Assembly (NCBI GenBank): GCA_027924585.1
Contig: BSBM01001444.1
Coordinates: 1,922,001-1,986,000 of the forward strand
Reading direction: 5' to 3'
DNA: 64,000 nucleotides
Source: Larix kaempferi
Lineage: Eukaryota > Streptophyta > Pinopsida > Pinales > Pinaceae
Position numbers and translations under genes: made by a program. Below, one piece after another: positions 1 through 11,425 of this stretch (positions are counted from its first letter, which is position 1; each line of letters starts with the position of its first letter). The notes beneath the pieces are model-generated. The model was not told where the DNA came from and did not search any database. It saw only the letters and a program-made list of their open reading frames with translations.

Positions 1-579
1 GAATTGAAGTGTTTTAGTGTTCTGTTATGTACGTTTGCATGCATAAATCTTAAACAGAGTACATTAGAATTCCACTAAACAATCAAGCAATCCTTTGGTA
101 GACTGTGTGTTGACTACTTTAAGCTAAAAGGCCACAAGTTATATTTGTGTGAATTTGAAGCATTAGATTTGCAATTCAGTTAGGAAACAAAGTCAATTAG
201 GTATATGCATTTGGTTGATAGCAGGATTGATTATTTTTTATATGGATTGTAGTTATAATAACTTAGTTTGCTAGTTGCTGTAGCCTAAGATTGTGTTTAT
301 TTCCTAGCAGATTGTTTTAATTTAAGAATTCCTTATTGGTTTTCAACAGTGAGATAAGGATTAGCAAATGAGTTCTCTTTTCTATGGTACAGATTTAGTG
401 ATACTTGGTATTTGATCATTTAGTGTTAGCAGTAGATTAGGGTTTCTTGAGGAATGAGCATTGAGATAATTTTGCCCGCACAAATAGTGTAGCAGCTCAA
501 AGTCTACGATTCTCCGGTTGATAAATTAAATTGAGGTGAATTAATTATCAATAATTTTAACCAACAGTTCTCAAGTACG
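1..579. other. AT-rich stretch, nothing recognised
   Basis: No open frame with recognisable homology, no repeat structure and no LTR ends are visible. It lies directly before a hAT transposase remnant and may be more of that decayed element, but no motif supports this. Confidence 0.4.
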
Positions 580-1002
580 GAGTGAATTGAGTGAATACAT
601 CATTGATCATGGAGTCTTTGGTACCCTGTATGCAACCAAAGATCGAGATAGATTGGATCCTATCCGTTGGTGGAACATGCAAGGCTACGGAGCCTCATAT
701 TTGCATAAAATGGCGGTGAGGCTGATTTCACATGTTGTTAATAGTTCTTTTGCGGAGAGGTATTGGAGCACCTACAACTTCATCCATAGTGTAAAGAGAA
801 ACAGTTTGAATGTAGAACACACAGAAAGCTTGGCTTATGTGCATTACAACTTGAGGTTGTTGTCCCATTATTGTGAGGTGTCCAAGAATGATAGAACATT
901 TTTGACTTGAGACAACAATCAAGAGGAGGCTAATGTGGAGGATGGAGCCATAGCATTAGAGTGCTTAGAGGTTGAACTATTGGGTGATCATGATGGTGAT
1001 CC
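580..1002 (+). pseudogene. hAT-family transposase remnant (C-terminal dimerisation region)
   Basis: The + frame at 587-910 encodes the block typical of the hAT C-terminal dimerisation domain: an N/S-S-S/F-AER-WS core (NSSFAERYWSTYNFIHS) followed by VKRN and a conserved LVHYNLRLLSHY-like segment. A TGA at about 908-910 ends the frame, but reading on gives the same D-N-N-x-E-E acidic tail seen in the second copy at 19441-20300, so the stop is a lesion. Only the C-terminal end survives. The catalytic part, the BED finger and the terminal inverted repeats are not visible. It was a DNA transposase of the cut-and-paste class and is now non-functional. Confidence 0.75.
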
Positions 1003-1014
1003 AATTCATACTGA

Positions 1015-1760
1015 AGAGGGCGAAAATGGATCTGAATGTCACGAAAGTTGGCGTGCATACTTGTCTACTAATGGGGCATCCAAATCTATGCCCAAATTTC
1101 AATTCCGAGAAGTTGGTCAAATCCGAAACTCAACCGTGCGTTTTCACTATACTTGGATTTAAAGGGGGCGAAAATGGCTCGGAATGTCATGAAAGTTGGC
1201 AAGCACGCTTGTCTAGTAATGGGGCATTGAAATCTAAGCTCAAATTTCAATTCCGAAAAGTTGGTCAAAGCCAAAACTCAACCGTGCATTTTTGCTATAG
1301 TTAGGCTTAATTTTGCGAAAATAGCTAGGAATGACACGAAACTTGGTGTGCGCGCTTGTCTACCAATGGGACATTCAAATATATTCTCAAGTTTCAATTC
1401 CGAGATGTTGGTCAAAGCCGAAACTCCACCGTGCGTTTTCTCTAGACTTGGAATTAAAGGGGGCGAATATAGCTCGAAACGTCACGAAAGTTGGCGTGCG
1501 CGCGTTTCTACCAATTAGGGCATCCAAATCTACGCTCAAATTTCAATTTCGATAAGTTGGTCAAAGCTGAAACTCCATAGTGTGTTTTCGCTAGACTTGT
1601 ACTTAAAGGGAGCAAAAATAGCTCGGAATGTCACGAACGTTGACATGCACGCTTGTCTAGCAATGGGGCATCCAAATCTATTCTCAAATTTCAATTACGA
1701 GAAGTTGGTCAAAGCCAAAACTCCACCGTGCGTTTTTGCTAGAGTTAGGCTTAAAGCCTA
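1015..1760. repeat. Tandem repeat, about 148 bp x 5
   Basis: Five consecutive copies of a degenerate unit begin near 1021, 1169, 1316, 1464 and 1613, a spacing of 147-149 bp. Each carries recognisable blocks: GCGAAAATGGCTCGGAATGT, a CACGAAAGTTGG block, AATGGGGCATCCAAATCT, TTTCAATTCCGAGAAGTTGG and ACTCNACCGTGCGTTTT. The overlapping short open frames here (for example 972-1304) arise because the unit is close to a multiple of three and are not genes. The array sits between a hAT remnant and a gypsy gag fragment. Confidence 0.85.
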
Positions 1761-1818
1761 GATCATTCTGACACTTCACATGAGACTCCACTGGGAAATC
1801 TTAAATTGATAAATCAGA

Positions 1819-2457
1819 ATGGACCCTGATGTTCTCCTTGGCCTCTCACAAACCATAAAAGAATTAAATGAACATGTGAATAGGTCTAACAAGAGACAAG
1901 AGGAAATAAATGAATGGGATCCACAATCTCAGTATGGGGATGAATATGAACATAATTATGGGTATGAACTGGCATATCAAAATTCTTATGATACCAAACC
2001 CAACCAAGGCTTTCGGTAAATTATTCTCGCCCAATTCAAGCAACGAGAACCTTTAGGCAACCCAAGCTATCCCCTTTCGATTTTTCAGAAATATATGGGG
2101 CACCTCATCTTATGCCATATGGATACACTAGGAAGTTGCCTCGTTTTGATGGACATAATAGAACATCTATTGAAAGTCATTTGGATATCCTATGGGACCA
2201 TATGGAATCTATAGGTGTTGATGCTGAGGATGTCTATATGCGAGCCCTTGGTGCATCCCTCGAAGGGGATTCCCGTTTATGGTTTGATCATTTGGCCCCA
2301 GGATCCATCACTGGGTATGACATGTTTATGGATTTGTTAATAAGTGAGTGGGGAGAAAACAATAATGAACCTATGAAAGAACAGTCAGACAATGAGTGTC
2401 TTGATGAAAATCAAGACACTCAATATTTTCCGAGGCAGTTCTAAATTCTCCCAAGGA
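1819..2457 (+). pseudogene. Ty3/gypsy gag fragment (capsid region)
   Basis: Two + frames, 1819-2019 and 2112-2444, read as the start of a plant gypsy Gag. The first is a charged N-terminal segment beginning MDPDVLLGL. The second has the capsid pattern LPRFDG...ESHLDILWDHME...DVYMRALGASLEGDSRLWFDHL, in which a conserved hydrophobic/W pattern precedes LEGDAR/SxWF in plant gypsy Gag. The frames are separated by a frame change near 2020-2110. No CCHC knuckle is reached, because the copia-1 5' LTR begins at about 2458. It could be the gag of a relative of the Tat-like family in this window, but that is inference. Confidence 0.6.
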
Positions 2458-3545
2458 TGATAGGTCTAAAGTGTCCCCTAGGTGACTTTTTGCCTAAGTC
2501 ACTTAAGTGGGGAAAAAGTGACCCTTGCATTAAATGACTTGAGATGAACATTTAATTAGACTTTATAACTTAAAGTCACTTCTGGGTAAAAATTTAAGTG
2601 AGGTGAATTAAAATTATTTTTATGAGATTTAATGAGAGATTAATCTCATCCATCCATCTTATTCATTTCTCACCGTTGGATTGAATCTCTTCACTAACCC
2701 TAGGGATTCACCCAAAAAGGCAAGGGAGGCATTTTCAGCATTTACTTTTAAGAGAGAAGTGGAGAGAAGAGAGCTGAGAGTTTGCACAAAAATCGAGGAG
2801 GCAGCTAGGGCAATTTTGAACCAGCATGCATTTCGAGGAGAGCTTTTCCAGTGGGCACATTTCCCAAAATCCATACAGCTCCATTTATTAGCATGAGTTT
2901 CAAGGCACTCTTTCTGCAGGTTATTGGCACAGGTTTCGAGGCACATTTTTGTAGGTGGATGGCACGGTTTTCTAAATCTGTATAGCAGCAATAAATGTTG
3001 ATCCGTATAGCATAGTTCCCAAGGCATTAAATTTTGGGCACGGTTTCCAAGATAGGGCACAATTTTTGAGGTCTGTACAACAACATTAAAAGCTGTTGCA
3101 CCGTACAAAAATTCCTGGGTGTGGCACAGAAATCGAGGCTGAGTTTGGCACAAATTTCGAAAATATTTTTATGCACAGAAATCAAGGCATCCTTGCACAA
3201 AAATCGAGGAAGATTGCTGGGTGATTTTGGTTGGTTGAGATAAGGACATTTTGACTCTAAAATCATTGTACTGAAATATTGTTGAAGAAATAATAAAGTC
3301 TCTCTCTCTCTCTGACTGGTTATCCCCGTGGGGGTTTTTCCAGGGCTATTGGCCAAAAATTTATGAGTCTGGTTTTTATGGTTTGCATGGTTAAGTTAGT
3401 TTTTAGCCTGTTAAAAGTGTTTTTACAGCTTTAACTGTCTGTAATTTTTATAAGTAGTTTCTAGCCAATGCAAAACCGGTTGGGGATGAAAACACTGAAA
3501 AACGTGACATAAACCAGCAAGCTAAAATAACATAGAAAATTTACA
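2458..3545 (+). repeat. copia-1 5' LTR
   Basis: It matches the 3' LTR at 16909-17516 from about 2472 (CCCCTAGGTGACTTTTTGCC) to the common end AAAATTTACA. It is about 1,088 bp against 608 bp. The extra ~490 bp (about 2893-3383) is absent from the 3' copy and is rich in a short degenerate motif, roughly GGCACAAAAATCGAGG. A CT microsatellite lies at 3299-3313. The start at 2458 (TG) is uncertain because the first ~14 bases do not align well with the 3' copy. Confidence 0.8.
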
Positions 3546-3557
3546 TGGTATCAGAGC
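3546..3557 (+). promoter_or_regulatory. Primer binding site, initiator tRNA-Met type (copia-1)
   Basis: TGGTATCAGAGC directly follows the 5' LTR end with no spacer. This is the standard plant copia PBS, complementary to the 3' end of initiator tRNA-Met, and it primes minus-strand cDNA. Confidence 0.92.
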
Positions 3558-3657
3558 TTGGGGGCAGAAAACAGTAAAATTTGCAGACACACAGATATTT
3601 CCAGAATTCAGTATTTTCTTCTGTTAGTGAACAACACCTTGTTGGGTTGACCGTAAG

Positions 3658-4605
3658 ATGGCTACAGGACTTCGGTTGGAGGATAGGTTGGATGGGAAAG
3701 GAAATTATGTGCCATGGAAGGCTAGGATTTTGCTGATTTTAGAGGAGAATGAACTGTGGGAGGAGGTGGTAAGAAACACTACAACAAACCCTGTTCAGAT
3801 TCCCGTTGCTACAGATGCAGCAACATTATCAGCCTTCAACAAGAAGGACTGTAAAGCTAGAAGAATAATCCTTGATGCAGTTAAAGACCATATCATCCCT
3901 CACATTTCAGGTAAAGCTAGGTCACATTTGATGTGGAGTGCTTTAACCAGTTTATACGAGAGTACCAATGAGAACCGGAAGATGGTTCTCAAGGAGAAAT
4001 TGAAAAGTGTAAAGATGAATGGTGGAGAGGGAGTGACATCATACCTTACCAGGATATCTGCAGTTAGAGATGAGCTAGCAACAGTTGGGGAGGTGGTCAC
4101 TGCTACTGAGCTTGTGCATACAACAGTGAATGGGGCTTCCAAGCCTTGGGGTGCATTTGTGCAGGCTATAGTGGGAAGAGAGAACCTACCTTCATGGGAG
4201 AGACTGTGGGATGACTTTGTGTAGGAGGAGACCAGGCGAGGTCTCGTACAAGGCAGTTCTACACAAGGAAAGGAAGATGAGGAGAATGTGGCTTTGACAC
4301 AAAAGGCGAAGAAGAAGAAGAAGAAGAAGGGTCCCAAGCAGAGTGGGGCCAAATAGCAGCAACAAGGTGGGTAGAAGAAGGACTTGAGTAAAATCAAGTG
4401 TTATGATTGTCAGACTTTTGGGCACTATGCTTCATAGTGTCCAAGCAAGAAGAAGAAGAGACAGCAGACTGCAGCTTCAGCGGAGGTTGATGACTTTGGA
4501 GACAGATTTCAGAGAGAGTTTTCTTTGTGTGCTGGACAGATTGAGAGAGAGAGATCCTATTTAGTTACCAACACTTATGTGGATATGGAGATGGAGTATT
4601 CCTGA
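3658..4605 (+). pseudogene. copia-1 gag (capsid and CCHC nucleocapsid), broken
   Basis: It starts at ATG 3658, 100 nt after the PBS. The first 188 residues form a copia Gag (UBN2-like) region with N-terminal LDGKGNYVPWKARILLILEE and LKSVKMNGGEGVTSYLTRI. Reading continues through stops at 4222, 4354, 4372 and 4435 (all TAG) and 4603 (TGA). Beyond the first stops a lysine-rich GAA/AAG run (4303-4329) precedes a zinc knuckle, CYDCQTFGHYAS-stop-C (CX2CX4HX4C), whose last spacer residue is the TAG at 4435. Gag would package the RNA in virus-like particles. This copy cannot. Confidence 0.88.
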
Positions 4606-6076
4606 TTGACAGGCCATCAGATGAGTGCATCCACCACTGGCACTTGGTATATTGACAGCGGAGCCTCGAGCCACATGACAGGTGCTCGAGAGATGTTGTC
4701 TGAGCTTTCACAAACAGGTACAAATGCGGAGGTTGTACTAGGAGATGACACCATTGTTAGAGCAGTTGGTTGGGGGACCATTACATTTTAGAGGGAGTCT
4801 ATGAGTCCCATGACTCTGAGGGATGTGTTATTTGTCCCTGGACTGAAGAAGAACCTTGTATCAGTTTCCACCGTTGAGGACAGGGGTCTTGGGGTTTGTT
4901 TCTTGGATGGGCGAGTGCAGGTATTCCCCAAGACTACAGGATTATCTACCTCCATGGACATTGGGGTTAGATGTGGAAATCTATACAAGCTCCGGTTTCA
5001 GCCGTAGCACGCTCTGGCACACAACAATAGTAGTGAGCTTTATGAGCTATGGCATTGGAGGATGGCCCACTTGCATCACCCAGCTCTGAGATTGTTGAGG
5101 AGCATGGTTACAGGTTTACCCGAGTTCAGCACTGAGCAGAGTGATGTGTGCAAGGGGTGTGCTTTGGGAAAGTACACCAAGATTGCTTTTCCAAGCAGTG
5201 ACAACAAAGCAGCAGGAGTACTTGACTTGATCCATTCTGATATTTGTGGTCCTATGTTATCGGTCTCTTTGAATGGATTTGAGTATTATATCTCTTTCAT
5301 TGATGACTACTCTAGGAAGACCTGGATCTACTTCTTGAGGAGCAAGAAGTCACCCTTAGTATTGAGAGTCTTCCAAGGGTTCAAAGCCCTTGTGGAGAAG
5401 CAGACAGGGAGGAAGATTCAGATGTTGAGATCGGACAATGGGGGTGAGTATACCTCCAAGGAGTTCGATGGGTTTTGCAAAAAGGAGGGTATATAGAGAC
5501 AACTGACAGTTCCCTACACTCCTGAGTAGAATGGAGTAGCAGAGAGGAAGAACAGGTCGATTGTGGGAGCATTGAGAGCGATGCTCCATGATCAGAGTTT
5601 ACCGTTCTTTCTATGGGAAGAGGAATGCAGCACTGTAGTTTATCTACAGAACATGAGTCCTCATTGTGCTTTGGGGAGGAAGACTCCTGAGGAGATGTAC
5701 ACAGGCAAGAAGCCTGAGGTGAGCCATTTTCACATATTTGGTTCTTTGACTTACTTTCACGTCCCTTCTGAGAAGAGGACAAAGTTTGATCCCACAGCAG
5801 AGAGAGGCATCTTTGTGGGATATGATGAGACTTCGAAGGCTTACCGGATTTACCTTCCTAGCCAGAAGAAGGTTTTTGTTAGGCGGGAAGTGAAGTTTGA
5901 TGAGGAGAGAGCCTTCAGCAAATCTAGAGAGTTAGAGTAGAGTGAGCCACCGACTTCCACACCTCAGGTGTCTCAGGCTTCTACGATTCAGATCTCAGGT
6001 CCATAGGTTTCCGGAGTGACTGGATCACAGGGTACAGGCACAGTTTCTAGAGGTTCGGTGGTTCAGGTGACAGGTA
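4606..6076 (+). pseudogene. copia-1 protease and integrase, broken
   Basis: This continues the gag frame. The protease active site is YIDSGASSHMTG (about 4650-4680). Integrase follows: an HHCC finger (H-x4-H, then CKGC at about 5148-5159), then the DDE core with D in IHSDICGP, D in LRSDNGGEY and E in NGVAERKNR. A GKKPEVSHFHIFGS block and a FVGYDETSKAYRIYLP block end the integrase C-terminus. In-frame TAG stops lie at 4789, 5005, 5494, 5527, 5938 and 6004. Several sit where copia integrases have Gln (for example the Q of PxQNGVAER at 5527). The frame is then cut by the solo LTR at 6077. Confidence 0.9.
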
Positions 6077-9000
6077 TGTTATCACATTTATAGTAGCCGG
6101 GCTACCATACATTATTTTTCTGATGCCAGTACACTATTCAGCCAGTTCCCCTACATTTGAGATGCTGAGATGAGCATCTATATTGGATCACTATCAGATT
6201 GTGGACAGCAGTTATATTCCCCATGCCATGACTGAGTCTCGGGACACTCAGAGAGATGACCGATGTAGCCATTATACCATTGGTACAGAGCAGTCAGTAG
6301 TGCCCAGAGTTACAGCAGCAGTTTCAGAGGACAAAGGATGGTACAGGTTGATGAGCATTCAGGTATATGACTCAGCAGGTATATCATGGTGTTATGGTTA
6401 GGTTGCTTTTATACTTATTCTTATAGCATGTCTTAGCACTTAGTGTCATGATCTGGCGATCATATAGATATTTGGACCTGGTTGATATATATATATATTA
6501 TATTGTCCCCACTCAGACTTAGAAGTTCACTATTCATACTCATTGGTATGTACCCTCCTTAGGGAGAATAGAGGTGATCATTCCACCATACCTTGGCTTG
6601 CTAGTGTTGGCTCCATCATTTCATTGTCTTCATCCATCCATGGCCTACCTTTTAGATTATCACCCTGACTTACTACTTGACTAGTGGCATGGAGGACTTT
6701 TTCCCACTGTAGCCTCTGTATTGGATGAGCTTCCCTGTTTATTGTGTCTCGGCTCTGAGTTGGTGACAAAACTTACCTATGGTGAGTTGGAGTTCCTTGG
6801 AATTCCCCCTAGTCACTAAAGTTGTGTTGGCTAAACCTGAAACTTTTAGTGCTGCCATGAATGCAAAATCTGGAAAAAATGAAATGCAATATCTTGTATG
6901 AAAAGCCCATTCATGCAATGTGTTTCTAAACACACATGAATGAAAAGAATGCCAAATGAAAATGGCCATGAAAATAAAATGTTATATCTTTTGGAAAATA
7001 AATACCTAGGTAAACAAGCTGTCCATGACACACCTAGAAGTGCTCAGGTAAACAAAGTGCCTTAAAAACACACCTGCAGCAGAAAGCCTAAAATAAATGT
7101 AAATCTATGCAATGTGTTTATAAACACACATAGATCAAGGCTATGGAAACTTCAGGCCCAAAAAGCAATGGAACTTAAATGCTATATCTAAACAATTGCT
7201 GGCCTTATTTGTATTATGGATTGTGCGCATCTGTGAAGGTGAATAAACCCTCTTTAAACAACTCATCCATTTGTGAGACACCGCCATTCCCTGTGTTATT
7301 GCTCATTCAGTATATACTATGGTGTGTATTCCCTTTCCCTTGCCAAAGTGTCACAAAGTTAAGTCAGTCAAGTCATCCCTTAGCCTAGCCAATTATTTCA
7401 GCCTTCACCCTTCACTAGCAAATTGATCACAGCTATGAAGTGAGTATGATCCTGAAAGTCTAGTCTGAGTAATAATAATAATTAACGACACTATATATTT
7501 GGATTTAGATCGCCAGTTATGATTACTCTTTGTTATAATTGTTATTTGAATAAGTTGTAGAGCATGTATTAACCTTGACACTTTGCAGCAGCCTTGGATG
7601 ATGGTCTGAGTTATATTTGGTCTTGGTTAGACCCAGTTTGACCATGGAGGACCATGGGACATGAGATGTTGGACCTTATGATGACATGGATAGATGATAT
7701 ATGGTCTATGTATACATACATGATGATTCTATGCAGCAGCTACAGGGTTATGATGGTGATTCTTGGTTTACAGCATTATTTGATCATTTACAGATCATTA
7801 TTATTGGCCATGTTCCGGTATATTGGATATATATTTTGATCATGCAGAGACTCATATGGTGTATGAGTACACATCTTGGATGGATTTGGACCTTCTGAGT
7901 CCAATGAGACAGTTTGTTTTCAGTTCCGGGCACTTACAGTGATGATGAGCCTCAGTAGGCTGTCCCAGTGCAGTTTTGGTCTGTCGGAGGCCCTGTCAGA
8001 GCAGATGTGATTTTTATCCGGTTGACCTAGGGCGCTGATGATGGAGGGGGTGGTCCAACCACTTGTTTTTACCATATTACCCCCCTCTCGGACACACTGG
8101 TGCCCTCACCTTGACAGCGCAGGCACTCCAGGAGGCTGTTTGGGGTAGTTTCACGCTTCCCGAGGCATTTCAGGATTGGTAGAAATGGCTATTGAGGAAA
8201 TCGATTTGGGCTACTGAGGCAAAGTTATGGCATGGGATGATCAGTGATGATAGATCGAGGCCTTCCACACCTTCTCCAGCAGTTTCAGCTTCATCGGGGC
8301 CCGCATCCATCACTTATGGCACTTTCTGATGATTTTTTGAGGTCTTTTGAGGACCACGACTTGACCATGGAGGCACGATTTGGTACATTGATGATTATTT
8401 TATATTTATTGTGCTATGGGGATTGACCAAGGAGGGATAAAATTACCCCTTGGACCCACCATAAGCCTCTTATGATATTTTGTCATCATGATTTGGTGGG
8501 ATTCCCCTCTTCTAGGGTGATTTTGTCCACTCACATAATATTTTATTTGTGATCCATGTATCTTATTGTTGAGCTCATCTCAACCATTGATTAGACATTT
8601 GTATCTTTTAATCTTAGCCACTCATTCAAAAAGTGGTTAGGGTTTTGGTGCCTCTCCTTCCTATTTAAAGGAGAGAGCTTCTCATTGTAAGGGGTCTTTG
8701 GCTCTTGGATTATTGGTATAGAAAAATATTCTTGTGGAAATTCTTGTGGTCTCCTTTGCATCTGGTGTTCTTAGATGGTGATTGGAAAGTCTATTGCAAC
8801 CTAGCATTTGGAAATTGTGGTAAGATCTATTTTTTTTTTGGAAATCATTGTTTGTCTATAGGAGGGCGACTTCAACAAGGGCGATTTTGCAAGGCTTCTT
8901 CAAATCGACTTTCTTGGCATTCGCTTGTATCAGGGGGTTATCATTAGCTTCATTGTGATCTATGCTATCTTTCTGTTACTTCTCTTGTGGCATTAGTCTT

Positions 9001-10614
9001 ATCTCTTGATGCATCAAATCTGATATTGTTGACGTTTGTTGTGCAGGAGAGAGGGCGCATTGGCTTCTTGGATCAAATCGACTTGCATAGAAATTACCTC
9101 AAAGCTTCTCAAATTGATCGGGTTTGCATAGATCATCATCATCAAGGCATCTACAAGGTTACCCAGGTAAGATCCACAGGTTTGTTTCTCTTTCCTTTAT
9201 CCAATCCATTGACATAGCTCATAAATTGTTAAAACCCTAAATATCTTAAAACCCCCATTTTACATTTTCTCAGATCTACTTAGATCTAGTGGGTTGTTGG
9301 GCATAATATTGAAAACCCACCTCTATAGCATCCACGACATCCCGGATCTATAGTTTGGTGAGGATTGGCTTCCGTTTGACCCCTTCCCAAGTCAACTTAG
9401 CCTCTCCCAAGCAAAGCGCACTTCCTAGTTTGAGCAAGTTGACCTAGATCTAGTACATGGGTGTTTGAGATCCCGCTTGATCCATAATCTACACATCAAA
9501 TAACATACACCCAGATTGTTACTTTTCTGAAATTCACCTTGTGGGCCTTATTCCACATTTTAAGGGATTTAATCCCCATTTTGGACCACTTGGAACACTT
9601 AAACTCAGATCTAGTAAGATCTAGCCGTCGGATTGCCGTGAAATTATAGATCCATACTCCTACTTGACTAACCTACCCGGATCTAAAGTTTGGATGCCAT
9701 TGGTCTTGTCTTGACCCACCTAACCCCACTTTTAAGCCTCCTTGGGTAAAGTCGCACCACCTTGGAGAAGTGAGTTAACTCACTTCTAGGACGTGGGTAC
9801 TTGAGATTCTTGCGGATTTGGAACGGGAATAATTCAAAACCTAGGTCTAGTATGTCACTTTGTCAGATCTTGCCTTGGGGATATCATTCCTTGTTTTAAG
9901 GGATTGTGGTCCACTTGGGTTAAACCTAGATCTAGACCTACTTATCCATCAAGACCTTTGTTGCCCACTTGTCTCATGCTATAGGAGTCCTCAACCACAA
10001 GTCAACCCTACTTTGACTCCATTATCCCAATTCCCAAGGCACTGGTTACTCTCCAAGTCAATTCGACTTTCCTAGATTGTTGGATTAACTTGTGGTTTGA
10101 CCTTAGTGTGGTGAACCAAACCCTTGATGCCATCATGTATCATGTTCAAACTTGTCACTTGTACTAGTTAGCCCCAAGCAACCCCTAAACTACCCTGCAT
10201 TGGACACGGTTCCCAAGGTAGTGGGTCTTCCAACATTGAACTAGTACACTAATCCTAGATCTCACTTCAAACATTGAAAGTCACTCACATCAACTATGAA
10301 CCAAAGCTATACCTGTTGAACCCCTCACTTGGCTTGTGACTTCATCTTAAGGTCTAGGATAAACCATACACCTAACTTCACTTAGAAATACCCTGATTTG
10401 GTGTCTTGGTTTCGATCTCTCCTGTCGGGAGTAGATCGGGTCTCCCCCTTTGTTATCTGGGATAGATAACATAAAGCGAAGGTTGCCTCGACTGGCGTGA
10501 CAACCATATATTGGAGGTCGAGGTGATCGTGGTTGCACCTTTTAAGTTCCCCTTCCCTATTGCCATCCATGACTGGATACATCCATAGGGGCAACTACAG
10601 TTTGGGTGATAACA
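6077..10614 (+). mobile_element. Solo LTR (4,538 bp) of the Tat-like gypsy family, inside copia-1
   Basis: It begins TGTTATCACA and ends GGTGATAACA. The terminal 8 bp (TGTTATCA/TGATAACA) are perfect inverted repeats. It is flanked by an exact 5-bp duplication, AGGTA at 6072-6076 and 10615-10619. The copia-1 reading frame resumes beyond it, which fixes both ends. It is the same sequence, in opposite orientation, as the LTRs at 40972-45507, 50964-55500 and 60957-64000. No internal region or second LTR remains, so it is a solo LTR left by LTR-LTR recombination. Open frames inside it (up to about 80 codons) have no recognisable product. Confidence 0.95.
8652..8675 (+). promoter_or_regulatory. Putative TATA element inside a short inverted repeat (LTR core promoter)
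   Basis: CTATTTAAAG at 8661-8670 lies about 2.58 kb into the LTR, flanked by CTCTCCTT (8652-8659) and AAGGAGAG (8668-8675), which are perfect inverted repeats. The same arrangement is kept in all other LTRs of the family here. A TATA box at the U3/R boundary is the inference; no transcript data are available. Confidence 0.5.
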
Positions 10615-10619
10615 AGGTA

Positions 10620-11425
10620 CTTCAGGGACAGGTTTAGGTTCTTGTTCTCAGGTTACAGGTTCTTCAGGGACTAGTTCATCAGTCACTGGTCCTCGCGGTG
10701 TTGGACCTTTTGCTTCTGGGAGTTCTTCAGATGAGGATAGACCAATATGGGAGGAGCCTTCAAGGAAGAGGAAGCCTAAATGGCTTCGTGATACCTTGGA
10801 GGAGGCAGAGGCATTTGGTAGACCCTAGGAGGAGATCAGGACAGTAGTGATGCCAAATAGATTGGGTATGGCTCTTGTTGCGAGTCTTCGTAATTCAGAG
10901 CCTTCCACATTTGAGGAGGCCTCTCAGCATCAGGTTTGGAGAGATGCCATGATGGAAGAGTACCATTCCATCATGAAGAATAATGCATGGGAGATAGTGC
11001 TGAGACTAGAGGGGAAGTCTGTTGTGACTTCCAAGTGGATCTACAAGGTGAAGCATGCTGCGGATGGTAGTGTGGAGAAGTACAAGGCTCGGTTTGTGGC
11101 ACGGGGGTTTTCACAGGTTGAGGGAGTTGATTATGATGAGACCTTTGCGCCAGTTGCTCGTTATTCTTCCATCAGAGGAGTGATGTCTATAGCAGTAGAG
11201 ATGGGTTGGAAGATCCACCAGATGGATGTGAAGACTGCATTTCTCGATGGTCTTCTGCAGGAGGAGGTTTACTTAGAGAAACCACAGTGATTCGAGATTC
11301 ATGGGAGAGAATCTCATGTGTGCAGGCTGAGGAAAGCCTTGTATGGACTGAAGCAAGCTCCTAGAGCTTGGTACTCCAGGATCGATGCGTACTTGACTTC
11401 GATGGGTTTTCAGAAGAGTGAGGCT
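10620..11425 (+). pseudogene. copia-1 reverse transcriptase, N-terminal half
   Basis: The copia-1 frame resumes after the AGGTA duplication with a Ser/Gly-rich linker, then the RT from about 10847: W-K-I-Y-K-V-K-H then KARFVARGFSQVEGVDYDETFAPVARYSSIR, MDVKTAFLDGLLQEEVYLEKP and [12 protein letters not shown]. Stops are TAG at 10826 (PQEE context) and TGA at 11288 within the KP-x-F-E motif. The frame is cut at the AGGCT target site (11421-11425) by the LTR insertion, and the YxDD half lies at 15892 onwards. It would copy element RNA into cDNA; this copy is inactive. Confidence 0.9.
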
